From positions 6,352,237 to 6,416,236 of the forward strand of contig OY735212.1 of NCBI GenBank assembly GCA_963457665.1: a stretch of 64,000 nucleotides of DNA. The letters are read 5' to 3'. This DNA comes from Thysanoteuthis rhombus. Lineage: Eukaryota > Mollusca > Cephalopoda > Oegopsida > Thysanoteuthidae. Shown one piece after another: positions 1-10,801 of the stretch. Position numbers and translations under genes: made by a program. How positions within the stretch are numbered: the stretch's first letter is position 1; each line of letters opens with the position of its first letter. The notes under the pieces are model-generated. The model saw only the letters and a program-made list of their open reading frames with translations, had not been told where the DNA came from and searched no databases.

Positions 1-430
1 GCCACCAAAGATGGCAAGGGGGGTATCCTTTTTTTATATGTGAGCGTTTCTGTGTTTTCACGTTTGTTTGCTGAGTCATTTGTTTTTGTCTCAGCGCTCC
101 TGGCCACAGCGTTTTGTCTTGAGATTTGAAAATCAGCATCAGCACTCCGCTAAACCCTTTTTAGAAATATTTAAGGGAAAAAAACCCAACTCTTTTTGAG
201 GTTATATTTTGTTTGTTTTTTGTCCCAGCTATCTTGGCTGTACTATTTTATCTATAGGTGTGAAAATCGGCACCAGTACTCCATCCTACCCCTCTAAAAC
301 GATTTTTATGCTTTGAATAAAACCTTTTTTGACATCATCGTGGTCATGATTTGTTTCTTTGATACAGCACTCCGATCCTCACTGTCTTGAAAATCGGCAT
401 TAGTACTCCATTAGATCCTGTCTAAGGATG
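1..430 (+). repeat. Degenerate ~130-bp tandem repeat
   Basis: The motif GAAAATCGGCATCAGTACTCC recurs with variation at about 127, 261 and 388, so the spacing is 134 and 127 bp. Each copy is preceded by a T-rich stretch containing TTTTGTCCCAGC-like text. A single further copy lies near 22430, so the unit is also dispersed. The left edge is cut by the window. It shows no coding potential. Confidence 0.6.
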
Positions 431-877
431 TTTGATTTTTTAAATGATTTTGGGGAAAAAAGAAGCTTTTCGATCTTTTTAAAGCTTTATTCTGACGGGT
501 TAATTATTAACATCTATATTTTCGAAGTTTTTTTTTTACTCTGTTTTAGACGTTTTCCTTTGGTTAAACGTAAGCGAAATCATGAATAGAATTTATCCTG
601 GTGATATTTATTCTTCGATGTTAATTTCTTTACAGGACTTCAAATTTGTTTCAATTATTAACTGTGACGGCGAGATATTATCATAGTTAGATGCCAAACA
701 ATTTTTGCTAGAATCTCTGTCCTAAGTGTGATTTACAAAAGTCCCATAAGCCAGATACGCGGCGTCTACATTATCATCCATTATCTCTATTATTGAATAT
801 GTTGTTTATATAATTTGGATTATTGGCAAAGTTTCCTCTGTCGTAAGTATGAGTGATGAACTGGCCTCCGTCATTAG
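431..877. other. Unannotated AT-rich spacer
   Basis: I see no gene, RNA gene or clear repeat here. Poly-T runs and short AT-rich text only. Confidence 0.5.
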
Positions 878-1352
878 GAACCGTCAACTAAAACTGTCAC
901 CATAACTGTCAGCATGGGTCTCTTCAGTTTGTAAGTGAATCTGTCTGGCTGGCAGGATGGCTTGTTGACCATATGTGTCAAGCTCACAAGCTGTATCGAT
1001 GGAGCTAGAGGGCTGAAATTCTTAAGATTTATTCCTTATCACGTCTAGAAAAACGAACGGTGGACCCTACCCCGAATATAAAAAAGTTTTCTAGTGTGGT
1101 TTCGATTTGCAATGTAAATTTATGCTGAAGTAGTCCCTTTGTGTTCGACAGCGTTCACGTTAGATTTTTTTTCACGTCACGTTTTTAGAAAAAATTCGGA
1201 CTTATTTTAGTGATCACCGCCCAACGAGCGGCGATAAAAGTAATCAGTTCATTCATCATCCTCTTTCCCCTATTTTTTTTAATTGATCGTACCCATGCTG
1301 CCAAAAGAAGTTTGTGACTTCACGATTTCTATCAAGTGACTAACCAGACCTG
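878..1352 (+). repeat. Rep1 interspersed repeat, near full-length copy
   Basis: This is one of the longest copies of the dominant repeat in the window. It starts with stuttered AACTGTCA words and GGTCTCTTCAGTTT. It continues through ATGGAGCTAGAGGGCTGAAA, CAATGTAAATTTATGCTGAA, a GTTCGACAGCGTTCACG block, TTAGTGATCACCGCCCAAC and ATGCTGCCAAAAGAAG, and ends at AGTGACTAACCAGACCTG. I see no terminal inverted repeats, tRNA-like head or ORF, so its class is open. Confidence 0.75.
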
Positions 1353-1635
1353 TCACATTAACAGCTTCAAAATTTGCCCAAAGGGTACGAAGGGAAAGAC
1401 GATGTCACCAAGTTGAAGGGTCCCTTGCGTGATTGAATCATTACAAATTATGCCCAATGTTGGATTTGTAACATCATAGGCCACCAAGGTCACCGGGTTT
1501 AATAACATTACATCTCAACACCATGAATATATTGAGACTGACTTTCCCGTTTTTCTTTATTGTTGTTAAGGTATTGTGAAGTTTTGTAATTTCTTTACTT
1601 GAATGTTGATAAACTGCGCCTGACTTTTTCTCGGA

Positions 1636-1735
1636 CTGAGGACACACACACACGTACACACTCACACGTACACACTCACACGTACACACTCACACACACT
1701 GAGGCACACATTGAAACACACACTTATAGACACTT
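1636..1735 (+). repeat. CA-rich simple repeat with (ACACGTACACACTC) units
   Basis: A CA tract contains three tandem ACACGTACACACTC-type units. The surrounding 1353-2900 stretch holds no recognisable gene. It includes a short (TA)n near 2010 and a G9 run near 2120. Confidence 0.7.
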
Positions 1736-3019
1736 GCAGTTTTGTCTAACTCCTAGAGAGTAGACTTTGCTATCGCAATTAGTCAGATGTTAAAACTTAT
1801 GATCCGTCGATTTCAGCATTGAATTCAAATAGGGTGGGCGAAAAAGAGAAAGATGGGATGGCACCATGTCGGAATCTATTGCAATTGGTCAAGCAGATGT
1901 CGTGAGGGTGAGGATCGTTGCTCATTCAATAATTAAGTTTCATTTTGTTTTCATTGAAATGGCCGCTGTTTCGGACCGGTGATATTATCCCGAATACGTG
2001 TACGGTTATATATATATATATCGTTTTAAAATTCTACAAACTGAAGTTCATGCTGTGTCCTATTAACAAAAGATACCTGCGAACAGGAATGCAAACATAG
2101 CTGCCCTACTCGTATGCTGGGGGGGGGGGATCTCAGAGGAAGCGGCGTAAACAAAATTGGGAGCAAAATAAATCGATTTTATAAGCATGTTAATATGTTT
2201 TTACTAAGAGATACAATATTGAATTGACATTTTGATATATGAAATAAATAATCTATAACTTATTTGATAAAAGAAGACTTTTGGGTAAATTTCAAACTGT
2301 CGTTGTTGTCATCAGCGATCTGTATGGTAAGAAGCGAGTGATTTCAAAACTCATTTACTGCTTTATCTGACAGGAAAAAAGAATTTTAACGCTAAGTGTA
2401 TATATTGTGAATTTTTGGTCACCCTCTAGTCACAATCGATAAGCAAAAGTGGAACTTGAAGTTATCTTCAATGATGATATTAGATTTTAATTTAAACAAC
2501 CTTCGAATTTTTTTGTCGTTTCCAGACGTATAAACAATCAAGTCATTCAGTGCACTCGTTCAACTTTGAGCAGAGTCGGTCAAAATATGTTGATGAGAAC
2601 ACACATGGACATAAAGACTTCAATTCTTCAACTCATTAACGGTGGTAAGGGGCAGAGAGTGATTATCCATTACGAGATTTAAAAAAAAAGTGTCTCAATG
2701 ATTGAACTGGGAATCAGAATAAAACGTAAATTTCAGGGTTAGCCATAACACGACTGAAATTTCCATCAATCGCAGTTAATGCAATAATTTTCTTTTTTTG
2801 TTAAAACCACTTGTAAATTGGGCGCTTTACCGTGAAACAGTAGTGGCAAGCTAGTCCTGCCGGCTAATAATATCAAAATAAATTCGATTCTCACTAAGTG
2901 TCCCACATTTTCGATTTTGTGCCAAGCAGGTAAATATGTCACTAAATTTCCCCGATACAGCCCGCCTAAAAGTGCTTCTGAGATTATCATCAACTTCTCA
3001 CTGCCGATCTCATTTTATC

Positions 3020-3046
3020 TATTATTATTATTATTATTATTATTAC

Positions 3047-3107
<61 letters not shown>

Positions 3108-4390
3108 TGCAATCTCACACCAGTTGCCTGGAGGTAACCACTGGAGTTTAAGTGACAGCAAGTCTCCTCAAGTCTCCAGCCCTTCTCTCCTAGTTCTCAT
3201 AGGCCACAGTAATACTGCGGTTTACAGTTTCACACCGGTTGCCCATTGGTCATTGCTGAAGGCTGAGTGACAATAAGTCTCCTCAGGTCTTCTGCCAACA
3301 TCTCTTCTCTCCTTCGCCTATCACCCCAGTGCTGCAGTTCACATTCCCGCTTTCATTTCCCATCCTTTGTTTGGTCACTGTTAACAATTAGTGTTGCAGT
3401 CTTTGTAGCACTTTCCTCAGTACCCGTGCAGTTCCTAGCAGTGCTGTGGTCTGTACAGTCTCAATCCTTCCCTCTATCCCAATCTCTTCCAGTCTCGCCC
3501 TCCATGTCTTTGGGACAGTTCCTAGTGCGCCAACTATGATTGGCACTACTCTGGCTTTCATGTTCCACATCTTTTTTAGTTCTCTCGCTAGATCCTGGTA
3601 TTTTTCCCGTTTTTCATTCTCCTCCTTTACTCTATGGTCTGCAGGTACAGCCACGTCTACTATTTGGCAGGTCGTCCTCTTTTTGTCTACGATAACCAAG
3701 TCCGGTCTTCTTGCCTGGATGAGGTGGTCGGTTTTGATGTCAAAATCCCAGAGTAATTTGTACTTGCCATTCACCAGGGCTGCCTCCGGTTCGTGCTGAT
3801 ACCACTTTTTCGCATGGTTGAATCCCATTCTTTTACTCAGTTCCCAGTGTATCATTGTTGCTATTCTATCGTGTCTGTGCTTATACTCCTTCTGGGCGAG
3901 TTGACTACATTCACTAGTTATGTGATTTACAGTCTCATCTCTTTCACCGCATAGGCGGCACTTAATGTTTGTCTGTGTTCTGTCGATTTTTGTTTTTATG
4001 TAGTTTGTCCTGATGCTTTTGTTTTGAGCTGCCATGATGAGCGATTCCGTTTCTCTCTTCAGGTTTCCTTTCCGTAACCATGTCCATGATCTGTCGTCTG
4101 CCACATCTTGTATCTGTCTTTTGAACTCTCCGTACAATTTTTTCTTTTCCCATTTTTCTTTCCTAGTTTGCAGTGCTGTTTCATTGTTTACTACTTTGTT
4201 GTTTGTTGCGCTGTTTCGCGCACTCTTCATAATGTCTTCACTGTTTGCTTGCACGTACTTTTCTAGATCGGCTTTAGCTCTCTGGACACAGTCCTCTATG
4301 CTGATGAGCCCCCTGCCACCTTCTTTTCTCTTAACGTATAGTCTATCTGTGTCATCTCTAGGGTGTAAAACTCTATGCATTGTCATAAGT
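3020..4390 (-). mobile_element. 5'-truncated R2-type non-LTR retrotransposon
   Basis: On the minus strand the element runs from about 4390, where its 5' end abuts an AAT microsatellite, through a 332-codon ORF (4386-3388) and a ~280-bp 3' untranslated region to an (AAT)n 3' tail, read as (ATT)n at 3020-3108 on the plus strand. The 3' region contains an imperfect ~115-bp duplication: CACACCAGTTGCC...AAGTCTCCTCAAGTC resembles CACACCGGTTGCC...AAGTCTCCTCAGGTC. A related but decayed element lies at 49826-51745. Loss of everything upstream of the linker is what incomplete target-primed reverse transcription produces. Confidence 0.8.
3388..4386 (-). CDS. C-terminal part of R2-type retrotransposon polyprotein (CCHC + restriction-like endonuclease)
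   Basis: The frame is open for 332 residues and is the C-terminal third of a non-LTR retrotransposon polyprotein; the reverse transcriptase itself is missing. Residues 1-34 (MTMHRVLHPRDDTDRLYVKR and the following GGRGLISIED) form the linker after the polymerase thumb. A zinc knuckle of form CX2CX8HX4C sits at C143, C146, H155 and C160. RRPDLVIVD at 227-234 and QIVDVAVP at 241-248 fit the PD...D core of the restriction-like endonuclease used by R2-clade elements to nick target DNA. The tail ends VQTTALLGTARVLRKVL. The domain order (linker, CCHC, endonuclease) is what assigns it to the R2-type lineage. The first ATG is not a true start, because the element is truncated just before it. The lack of stops suggests a fairly recent insertion. 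It is not a host gene and is probably not expressed. Confidence 0.8.
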   Translation of the reverse strand: MTMHRVLHPRDDTDRLYVKRKEGGRGLISIEDCVQRAKADLEKYVQANSEDIMKSARNSATNNKVVNNETALQTRKEKWEKKKLYGEFKRQIQDVADDRSWTWLRKGNLKRETESLIMAAQNKSIRTNYIKTKIDRTQTNIKCRLCGERDETVNHITSECSQLAQKEYKHRHDRIATMIHWELSKRMGFNHAKKWYQHEPEAALVNGKYKLLWDFDIKTDHLIQARRPDLVIVDKKRTTCQIVDVAVPADHRVKEENEKREKYQDLARELKKMWNMKARVVPIIVGALGTVPKTWRARLEEIGIEGRIETVQTTALLGTARVLRKVLQRLQH

Positions 4391-4395
4391 TTTTT

Positions 4396-4525
4396 AATAA
4401 TAATAATAATGATAATAATAATAATGATGATAATAGTAATAATAATAAGTATTATTATCTATAATAATATATAATAATAATATAATAATAATGATATAAA
4501 AATATAATGATAAGTATTATTATTA
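4396..4525. repeat. Imperfect (AAT)n/(ATT)n microsatellite
   Basis: AAT units give way to mixed ATAATA and ATT text at the 5' border of the R2-type element. Confidence 0.8.
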
Positions 4526-4526
4526 T

Positions 4527-4626
4527 ACGGTACAGTTCATGAACATTTGAACATTTCCCACGAATAGCTGAGATTAAATTGTTAAAAACAGGAACTTTAC
4601 GAAAGAGGTGCCAAATCTTTTTTCTA

Positions 4627-4631
<5 letters not shown>
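4527..4631 (+). repeat. Direct repeat DR-a, copy 1
   Basis: About 105 bp, beginning TATACGGTACAGTTCATGAA and ending TGCCAAATCTTTTTTCTAAT. It is roughly 90% identical to 5772-5877. This copy ends exactly where an (ATT)n tract begins. Confidence 0.75.
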
Positions 4632-4665
<34 letters not shown>

Positions 4666-5010
4666 GCTTGCCTTCTCAAACGAAGATTTGGGAGGGTTGC
4701 AAACTCTAAGGTGGCTAGTGAGGCCAATGTGCAAAAGGCAGGTCTCTCCGCAGCGGTTTCAGGAGAAAGTCTAGCTGTCCGAGGGAGCTTCTTTTTTCTA
4801 TCTGCTTTTGCACTACTTTTGGCGCAGATGATTGCTTGGGTTGATGCCGTAGGAGACGGGAGTATTTTCCAGGGAGTCTCTGTATCTGTTGTACGGGGTT
4901 CCGCTTCTGCACTGGCCTTGGACTTATTCCCTAAAGAAGAAATGTTGGTCACGCATGCCATATCACATGCTACAAAAATGAATAGGGACGGTTTTTGCTG
5001 TGGTGCATAG
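4627..5010 (-). mobile_element. Probable 3' end of a second retroelement with (AAT)n tail
   Basis: Read on the minus strand, a ~345-bp G+C-richer segment (5010-4666) ends in an (AAT)n tail (4664-4627). This is the same architecture as the R2-type element next to it. Both strands carry accidental open frames: 143 codons on plus, and ~100 non-isoleucine codons on minus ending in TLASLATLEFATLPNLRLRR. I do not recognise a domain, so I call it an untranslated retroelement 3' region with low certainty. Confidence 0.35.
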
Positions 5011-5223
5011 TTATCGAGCAGCTTGCGTAGTAGCAGTTTAGTGAGGATAGACGGAGTGGAATATCAGAAAGCAGTCGTGTAGTTCGTCTTTCTTTATTCT
5101 TTCTTGCCTCTTTCTTGAATATTTTAGAAAAATGCACCAGGGATTTATAAAATCATTCTCCACTTTCCCATGACTGAACAAACAAACTAACGGACAAATG
5201 TTTTTTAGGCTCTTATTCAATAA

Positions 5224-5226
<3 letters not shown>

Positions 5227-5294
<68 letters not shown>
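5227..5294. repeat. (TA)n microsatellite
   Basis: About 34 perfect TA dinucleotides. Frames through it (Ile-Tyr repeats) are artefacts. The flanking 5295-5771 stretch shows nothing recognisable. Confidence 0.95.
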
Positions 5295-5295
<1 letters not shown>

Positions 5296-5771
5296 CGTGG
5301 TGACTAAAAGCGATGTTTTGTCCAGGAAATTAGAACTTTATTTGAACTTTATCCAAAGAGTCAGTTTTTTAGACTGGACATCACTTTTGATCACCAGTGT
5401 AGAGTATTCAAGTAGAGACATTAATACATTTACTCATCATCATCGATGGAACGTAATAAATACATTCTTGTGCACAGACACAAATGCTACATTTCTCCTT
5501 CTCTTGAACGTGTCCTTCTTCTAAATCTAAATGCATTTACGAGAGAAGGCGGATCTTTATTGAAACTTTGAGTTGATATCACAAAAATACTCTTGTCAAC
5601 TTCGATTATCTTCATAAAATGGATTAATTTCTGCCTTTTGTAATAATGCCAGGATGTGTAATAGCTTTGTGGTTAGAACCTGGACGCATTAGATATACGC
5701 TTACATTAAGCAAAGTGCGTTAATCATAACTTTGGAGAAGTTGTTCTCTTATCGAAAGCTATCACAATAAA

Positions 5772-5877
5772 TGTTATACAGTATAGTTCATAAACATTTG
5801 AACATTTCCCATGTATAGCTCAGATTAAATTGTTAAAAACAGGAACTTTACGAGAGAAGTGCCAAATCTTTTTTCTA
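5772..5877 (+). repeat. Direct repeat DR-a, copy 2
   Basis: This matches 4527-4631 from TATACAGTATAGTTCATAAA to TGCCAAATCTTTTTTCTAAT. Here it continues into non-repeat text (CAGTACAGCAAGTGACG), whereas copy 1 is interrupted by (ATT)n. Confidence 0.75.
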
Positions 5878-6845
5878 ATCAGTACAGCAAGTGACGTTTT
5901 ATGATTTTCAATGATAAATTTCAGGAAAATTAAAAATTGAATTATTTCGTTGAATGAATTTATGTAAGTATTTTTATATTGTGCTAAATTGGGATTGGGG
6001 AGGCTAACTAACTTTGTTATTTGGAAGAGTTGCCGAACTAGTTTATTACATAGCCTTTAGCTAGACCAATAGATGCATGGAAAGAAATCGTTGGCTAGAA
6101 ACACAGAGTTCGTGCTTGATCATATACTTAAAAGATTTACTGTATTTTTTCTGTATTTTTTTTTGCATGGACAATGAACGTAGAAGTTCGATTTTTGCAG
6201 ACCAAGAGTTCTTTATAGCTCACTTACTGATTCCAAATGACCTCATGTATTCACATTTGTTCACTTGATTCGAAATACCCATTACGCACCTGTGCTTTAG
6301 CACTACTTCTTATTGCATTACCCTTTTTTCCAGCTCTTATTGACAAGCATTTCCATTGGTTCGAACCCAAGTAATAAAGAGTCCCCAGGTAACGAATTTT
6401 GTATGACAGATCCGAATCAAGGCTGTCAAATCTTGATTAACGGCTTATTTCTTACACGAATCACTAAAAAAAAAAAAAAAGGGGAAACAATAAGCTGATC
6501 CCTTTTAGTGATGGAGAAAAGTTCTTACATATCGGCTCGTTCCAGTATAACGAAAAGTAATTTCAACGTTTTTTTTTTCTCTCTTGATTTCACGTCTTTT
6601 TTTATCATCATATATATCCAACTCCCAGAATCACCGAGGACGATCTGGTGTTGCTAGTCTTGATATATTATAAGAGATTTTGGATGAAATGAAATTGGTT
6701 GGCCTTTGCTTTGATCCAGAGTAAAAGTTTTGTATTCTTGTACTCGTAAAACACAAAGAAAGATAATAGCGGAAGTACAGGGTACGTGTAAAGTCTGGGC
6801 ACTCGTGTCGTATATCGCTGATGTTGGAGAACATACTGAACATAT
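5878..6845. other. Unannotated AT-rich stretch
   Basis: No gene was found. GGTTCGAACCC at about 6358 looks like a polymerase III B box, and an A15 run follows at 6467-6480. No matching A box was found, so I do not call a SINE. Confidence 0.4.
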
Positions 6846-7277
6846 TAGAAACGGTCAACAAGGACTGTCAACATAGTCGTCATAGGTTTCTACAGTTTAT
6901 AAGTGATTCTGGTTAACTGGCGTATTGGCTTGATTTGTATGTATGTGTGACGCATGCAGGTTGCACCAAAGGAGCTTGAAGGCTGAAAATTTAAGCATTT
7001 ACTCCTTTTTATTTATTGAAAATTCACCTATCCTCAAGATAAATTTTCGGAGGGTTCAATTTAATATGTATGTTTATGCTAAAATGGCCCTTAATCTGTG
7101 TCGGGCAGTGTGCATGCTTTTTGTTTTTTTTCGATTCGGACAACAAAAAGCAAGAGTAATGACTAATTCATCAACCACCTTTTTTTCAAAGAATTTTCTA
7201 ATTAATCACCCCAAACAAGACATGCTGCCAAAAGATGTTGGTCAGGTGACGGTTCCTATTGAGTGTCTGGACAGGCA
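6846..7277 (+). repeat. Rep1 interspersed repeat, near full-length copy
   Basis: It begins TTAGAAACGGTCAACAAGGA and carries the CATAGGTTTCTACAGTTT, GGCTGAAAATTTAAGCATTT, CATGCTGCCAAAAGATGTTG and TTCCTATTGAGTG landmarks in order. It ends where a LINE tail begins. Confidence 0.75.
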
Positions 7278-7321
7278 CATTAAATAAATTTATGCATATT
7301 CGTCCCCGTGTCCAGACTTTT

Positions 7322-7490
7322 TATCCGCTTTGTATCATGATCATCATGATCATGATCATCATCATGATCATCATCATCAGTCTTTGCCATACTTCTCTAT
7401 CATGGGCGTTGCGAAGCCAGTACTTTCTGAATTTGTCTAGCTAGTCTCTCCACCTAAAATTCTACCGGCCTCGGTTGCGCATGTGATCTT
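7322..7490 (-). mobile_element. RTE-like LINE 3' end with (GAT)n tail
   Basis: On the minus strand, text equivalent to CAAATTCAGAAAGTACTGGC and GCAACGCCCATGATAGAGAA is followed by ACTGATGATGATGATCATG at the 3' end. The same terminus recurs at about ten sites in this window. Confidence 0.7.
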
Positions 7491-7619
7491 GGGGGATCAA
7501 TTACATTTTACCGGAATGTACAACAGATATATTTTTTAATACCCACAAATATAAAAAAATAATTCAAGCATTTTAGAATTTATAATACGTCATTTTCAGT
7601 GTTGTTGGAAATGTAATGA

Positions 7620-8640
7620 AATGCTTATTTAGCTCTACTAACGAAGTTGAAAAGAGGAATGTATTTTCGCTCGTGACTCTTCGTTCGTTCGTTTATTTAT
7701 TTGTCTGTTCGTTCTCCTGTCCACAAGGTCTCTCTGAAAGTACTCAATGAATTTCAATGCATTTTTCTGGAAGGCTGGGCCATGGGGAAAAATGAGATGG
7801 TAATATTTGGGGGGGGGGGTGCGAATCCAGGAAGTTTATCTGATTGAAAGATGTTTTTTTTTCAATTATTTTTATGCATACGTTGATGACTGTAAACAGG
7901 ATATCTCAGAAAGTTCTCAATGAATTTTTATCAAATTCTATGGAGGGATGGACAATAAGCTACTTAAAAAATGAATGAATTTTGGAGTAAATTCATGTAT
8001 AATTATCTCCCCTACGTCGTAGCTACGTGTCAAAACTAGATAATATCGCCATATTTTCATGTTTGCCCGCATAATGTCTCCGAAAGTTCTCAGTCGAATG
8101 TCAAAATTACATAATATTACCGATTATTTTTCTCTGTCCACACAATATTTCCGAAAGCTCTCAATGAACATTAATGATATTTCGTGTGCGTGGTGTGGAA
8201 AGTGAACTACAGAGGGATTGAATTTTGAGCTGTCCATGCACACGTATACCATGGGTCGTTATTCTATGTCAAAACCACGTGATATCACCAAAATTCCATG
8301 TCTGCCCACATGAAATAACCAAGAGTAATTGATAAATTTCTATGAAATTTCGTGGAAGATTGGATAATAGATTAAGAAAGAGGAGATGAAATGTTGGCAC
8401 GGATCCAGGAATTCTTCCCTGATTGACAGGTATATTTTCGTTTGAAAGAATTACATCAATGTATACGCTTATTACTGTCCACACGGTATCTCTAAAACTT
8501 ATCAATGAATTTCAATGAAATTTCATGGGATGCTGGACTCACTGAAAACACCGATTAAATTTTTGAGCGGATCCATGCGCAATTACTCTCTCTGCTAACA
8601 GCGTTAGAAAAAAGTATGCGTTCTTTTTCTTCGTGTTTTC
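7620..8640 (+). repeat. Tandemly iterated degenerate 'CTGTCCACACAATATCTC' repeat
   Basis: About six diverged units each contain a CTGTCCACACRRTATCTC-like phrase, then AAAGTTCTCAATGAATTTCA, TTTCGTGGAAGATTGGA and GGATCCAGGAATT. Unit starts are near 7715, 7895, 8060, 8138, 8300 and 8475. I know this as a widely dispersed invertebrate repeat type; related single pieces lie at 36570-36720 and, inverted, at 52030-52140 and 52340-52520. Non-coding here. Confidence 0.6.
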
Positions 8641-8689
8641 TAGTCTATATAAGTAATCTATGGTAAACTTTTGAAACGGTTTCTTAAAA

Positions 8690-8990
8690 AGGATTCGATT
8701 AGACAGACATCATAGGATCCATTAGGAAACTTAAATGGCAATGGGCTGGTCATGTTGCAGGAATTGTAGACAGCTGCTGGACATCCTGACTCACAACATA
8801 GATCTCTAGAGATCAAATGCAAAACCGAAGCCGACAGAATATAAGATGGCCAGACGAACTAGACAAGTTCAGAAAGTATTGGCTCTACGATTCCCACGAT
8901 AGAGAGATTTGGCGAATCCCCCAGGGAGGTCTATGTCCACCGACGGACGCTAAAAAACTGATGATGATGAAGATGACAGAAATTGAGAGG
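8690..8990 (+). mobile_element. RTE-like LINE 3' end
   Basis: Translated with frame slips it reads ...KWQWAGHVAG-type text, then NIRWPDELDKFRKYWLYD, and ends in AAAAACTGATGATGATGAAG. This is the C-terminal tail of the endonuclease/reverse-transcriptase protein of an RTE-like LINE, decayed and 5'-truncated. Confidence 0.7.
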
Positions 8991-9324
8991 AAAGAGCTGG
9001 GCATGAATTAAAGTTTGAAATCAGTCTTTCAAATTTCACGTTTTGAAATGAAAATGATCCATGAACTGAAGCAGTTGTAACTCAGTTCCTGCGTTTTAAA
9101 TACGGCGGGGACTTTGAGTTATACAGTTTTGTTTTCTCGGTAAGCAAAGTTATGGACTTTTTCTTTCTGCTTATTTCAATATTTCTCTGTCCGCAACATT
9201 GAATTGAAGAGTCTATTTTTCTTACAGCGAAAACAAACTTTTTAGTTTTTTTTGTTTTTTTTACCACCCTGTATATTTGTGACGGATAGAAATTTTCGTC
9301 ATTTGCGCAACAACCGAAAGCCTA

Positions 9325-9460
9325 AACGCTGCAAGGTCAAACTCCACCCCTACTTCTATTCCAATTGAAGATGATTATAGTCACCTTGTCTGTTTAGCTC
9401 AGTTGGTAAGATAATCTCCTACCAATCACATGGTCGTAATTTTAAATCACGGCAGGAAAT
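9325..9460 (+). repeat. tRNA-derived SINE fragment (family A)
   Basis: TTTAGCTCAGTTGGTAAGAT is a clear polymerase III A box context. A decayed B box (GTCGTAATTTTAAATCACGG) lies about 40 bp later. The preceding module GGTCAAACTC...CTTCTATTCCAATTGAAGAT is shared with the inverted copy at 20750-21045. It is not a functional tRNA gene, because arms do not pair well. Confidence 0.55.
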
Positions 9461-10489
9461 ATTAATTTTATATATAGGTTCAGTTTTGATGTGATGTGAA
9501 ATACGAACATTGAAGGATTCATTCCCCGAAATTAGGTGAGGATTGTACTTGTTATAAATGCAGTCAACTCTGAATTTGACAAAATTCCAGGAATCTGTCG
9601 ATAATGGGTTAATAAGTGACTTTTTTCTGTCAAGATTTGAAATTCTTAAATCTTATGAATGCCAGAGTGTCAAAAACAATCTACTTTCACTTTCACTTTG
9701 CTCAGCCTTTTCCTTAAATCTAATTTCATGAAGTGCATTAGATGAATTCTGAAAATATTCAACTAGCGTCAGATAAATTTATGTTAATTGCTTTCATTTA
9801 TTTTTTATGAGACGTTTGTATTTTACGCTGAAGAAATTAGTTTTGAGTGCTTTTCTCGAACAATGTGAAATAGAGGCAAATATGTAGAATGAGTATGCTA
9901 ATATAGAGTAAGTAAATATGGAGTACGTGATCTATTTTTTATACGTATTTTCCGTATATTTTTTAAAGGACATTTTATTAGCAATGGATGATGGAGGAGA
10001 ACAACCTATTCTTTAAGGTTGTCAAATGTAGGCTAAAACTTGCTTTATTGCACTTAAACTAAATAAGACAGTAATATTGAGCGGCTTTATAAGAGTATTC
10101 AGTCTTTCCATTCTCTTTAACCCGTCCATAAATTGTTATTTTGTTAGCCAGACACACTTAAGCTTAGTCTTTTATGGGGTCTGTTTCTTGGCTGTAAGAT
10201 ATTTTATATTTTAAATCTCTCAAAATTGTTTAGGAAGCCTGCAATATTTTATAGACGGTAGACAATTCTGTGTGGAAATCAGTTTAGTATCTCAATGATC
10301 TGAATTTATCCTTTTATTAACTGCGACGTAAGTCGACGGTTGTAAAAATGACAGAAATGTCATGTTCAGACCAGATTCGAATTTGGTTAACTGCGTTTGT
10401 AAGAAATAAAGTGTTCCGAAGAGGGGGTTGTCAAAGAGATAGACTGCATCTCTAATAGATGGAAAAAGCTGTTATCTTGATGAGAGACG

Positions 10490-10605
10490 TATATCAAGAG
10501 AGATGAAAAAATATATCACTTCTTTTCGACGTCAGACTACGTCATATTATTCCTTTTTGAAAAATCAATCCTCAAGATTGAAAAAAAAAAAACAAGAAAG
10601 AAAGA
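10490..10605 (+). repeat. Dispersed repeat family C, copy 1
   Basis: TCACTTCTTTTCGACGTCAG, then ACTACGTCATATTATTCC and AATCAATCCTCAAGATTG. This matches 30330-30600 and 62210-62460. The 9461-10489 interval before it contains nothing recognisable. Confidence 0.5.
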
Positions 10606-10666
10606 GAAGAAAAAAGTACGGAAAGAAAGAAAAGAAAAAAGAAAGCTGACCAAACAGTGTTTACAA

Positions 10667-10801
<135 letters not shown>

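Noticed and set aside
2917..3270. 117-codon plus frame with poly-Leu
   Set aside because: Created by (ATT)n, the tail of the R2-type element.
4579..5010. 143-codon plus frame
   Set aside because: It begins in (ATT)n and overlaps a minus-strand open frame of similar length. The segment looks like a retroelement 3' end and no domain is visible.
6310..6480. SINE with GGTTCGAACCC B box and A15 tail
   Set aside because: No A box at the right distance and no second copy seen.
9385..9450. Functional tRNA gene
   Set aside because: A good A box but a ruined B box and no stable cloverleaf; better read as a SINE head.
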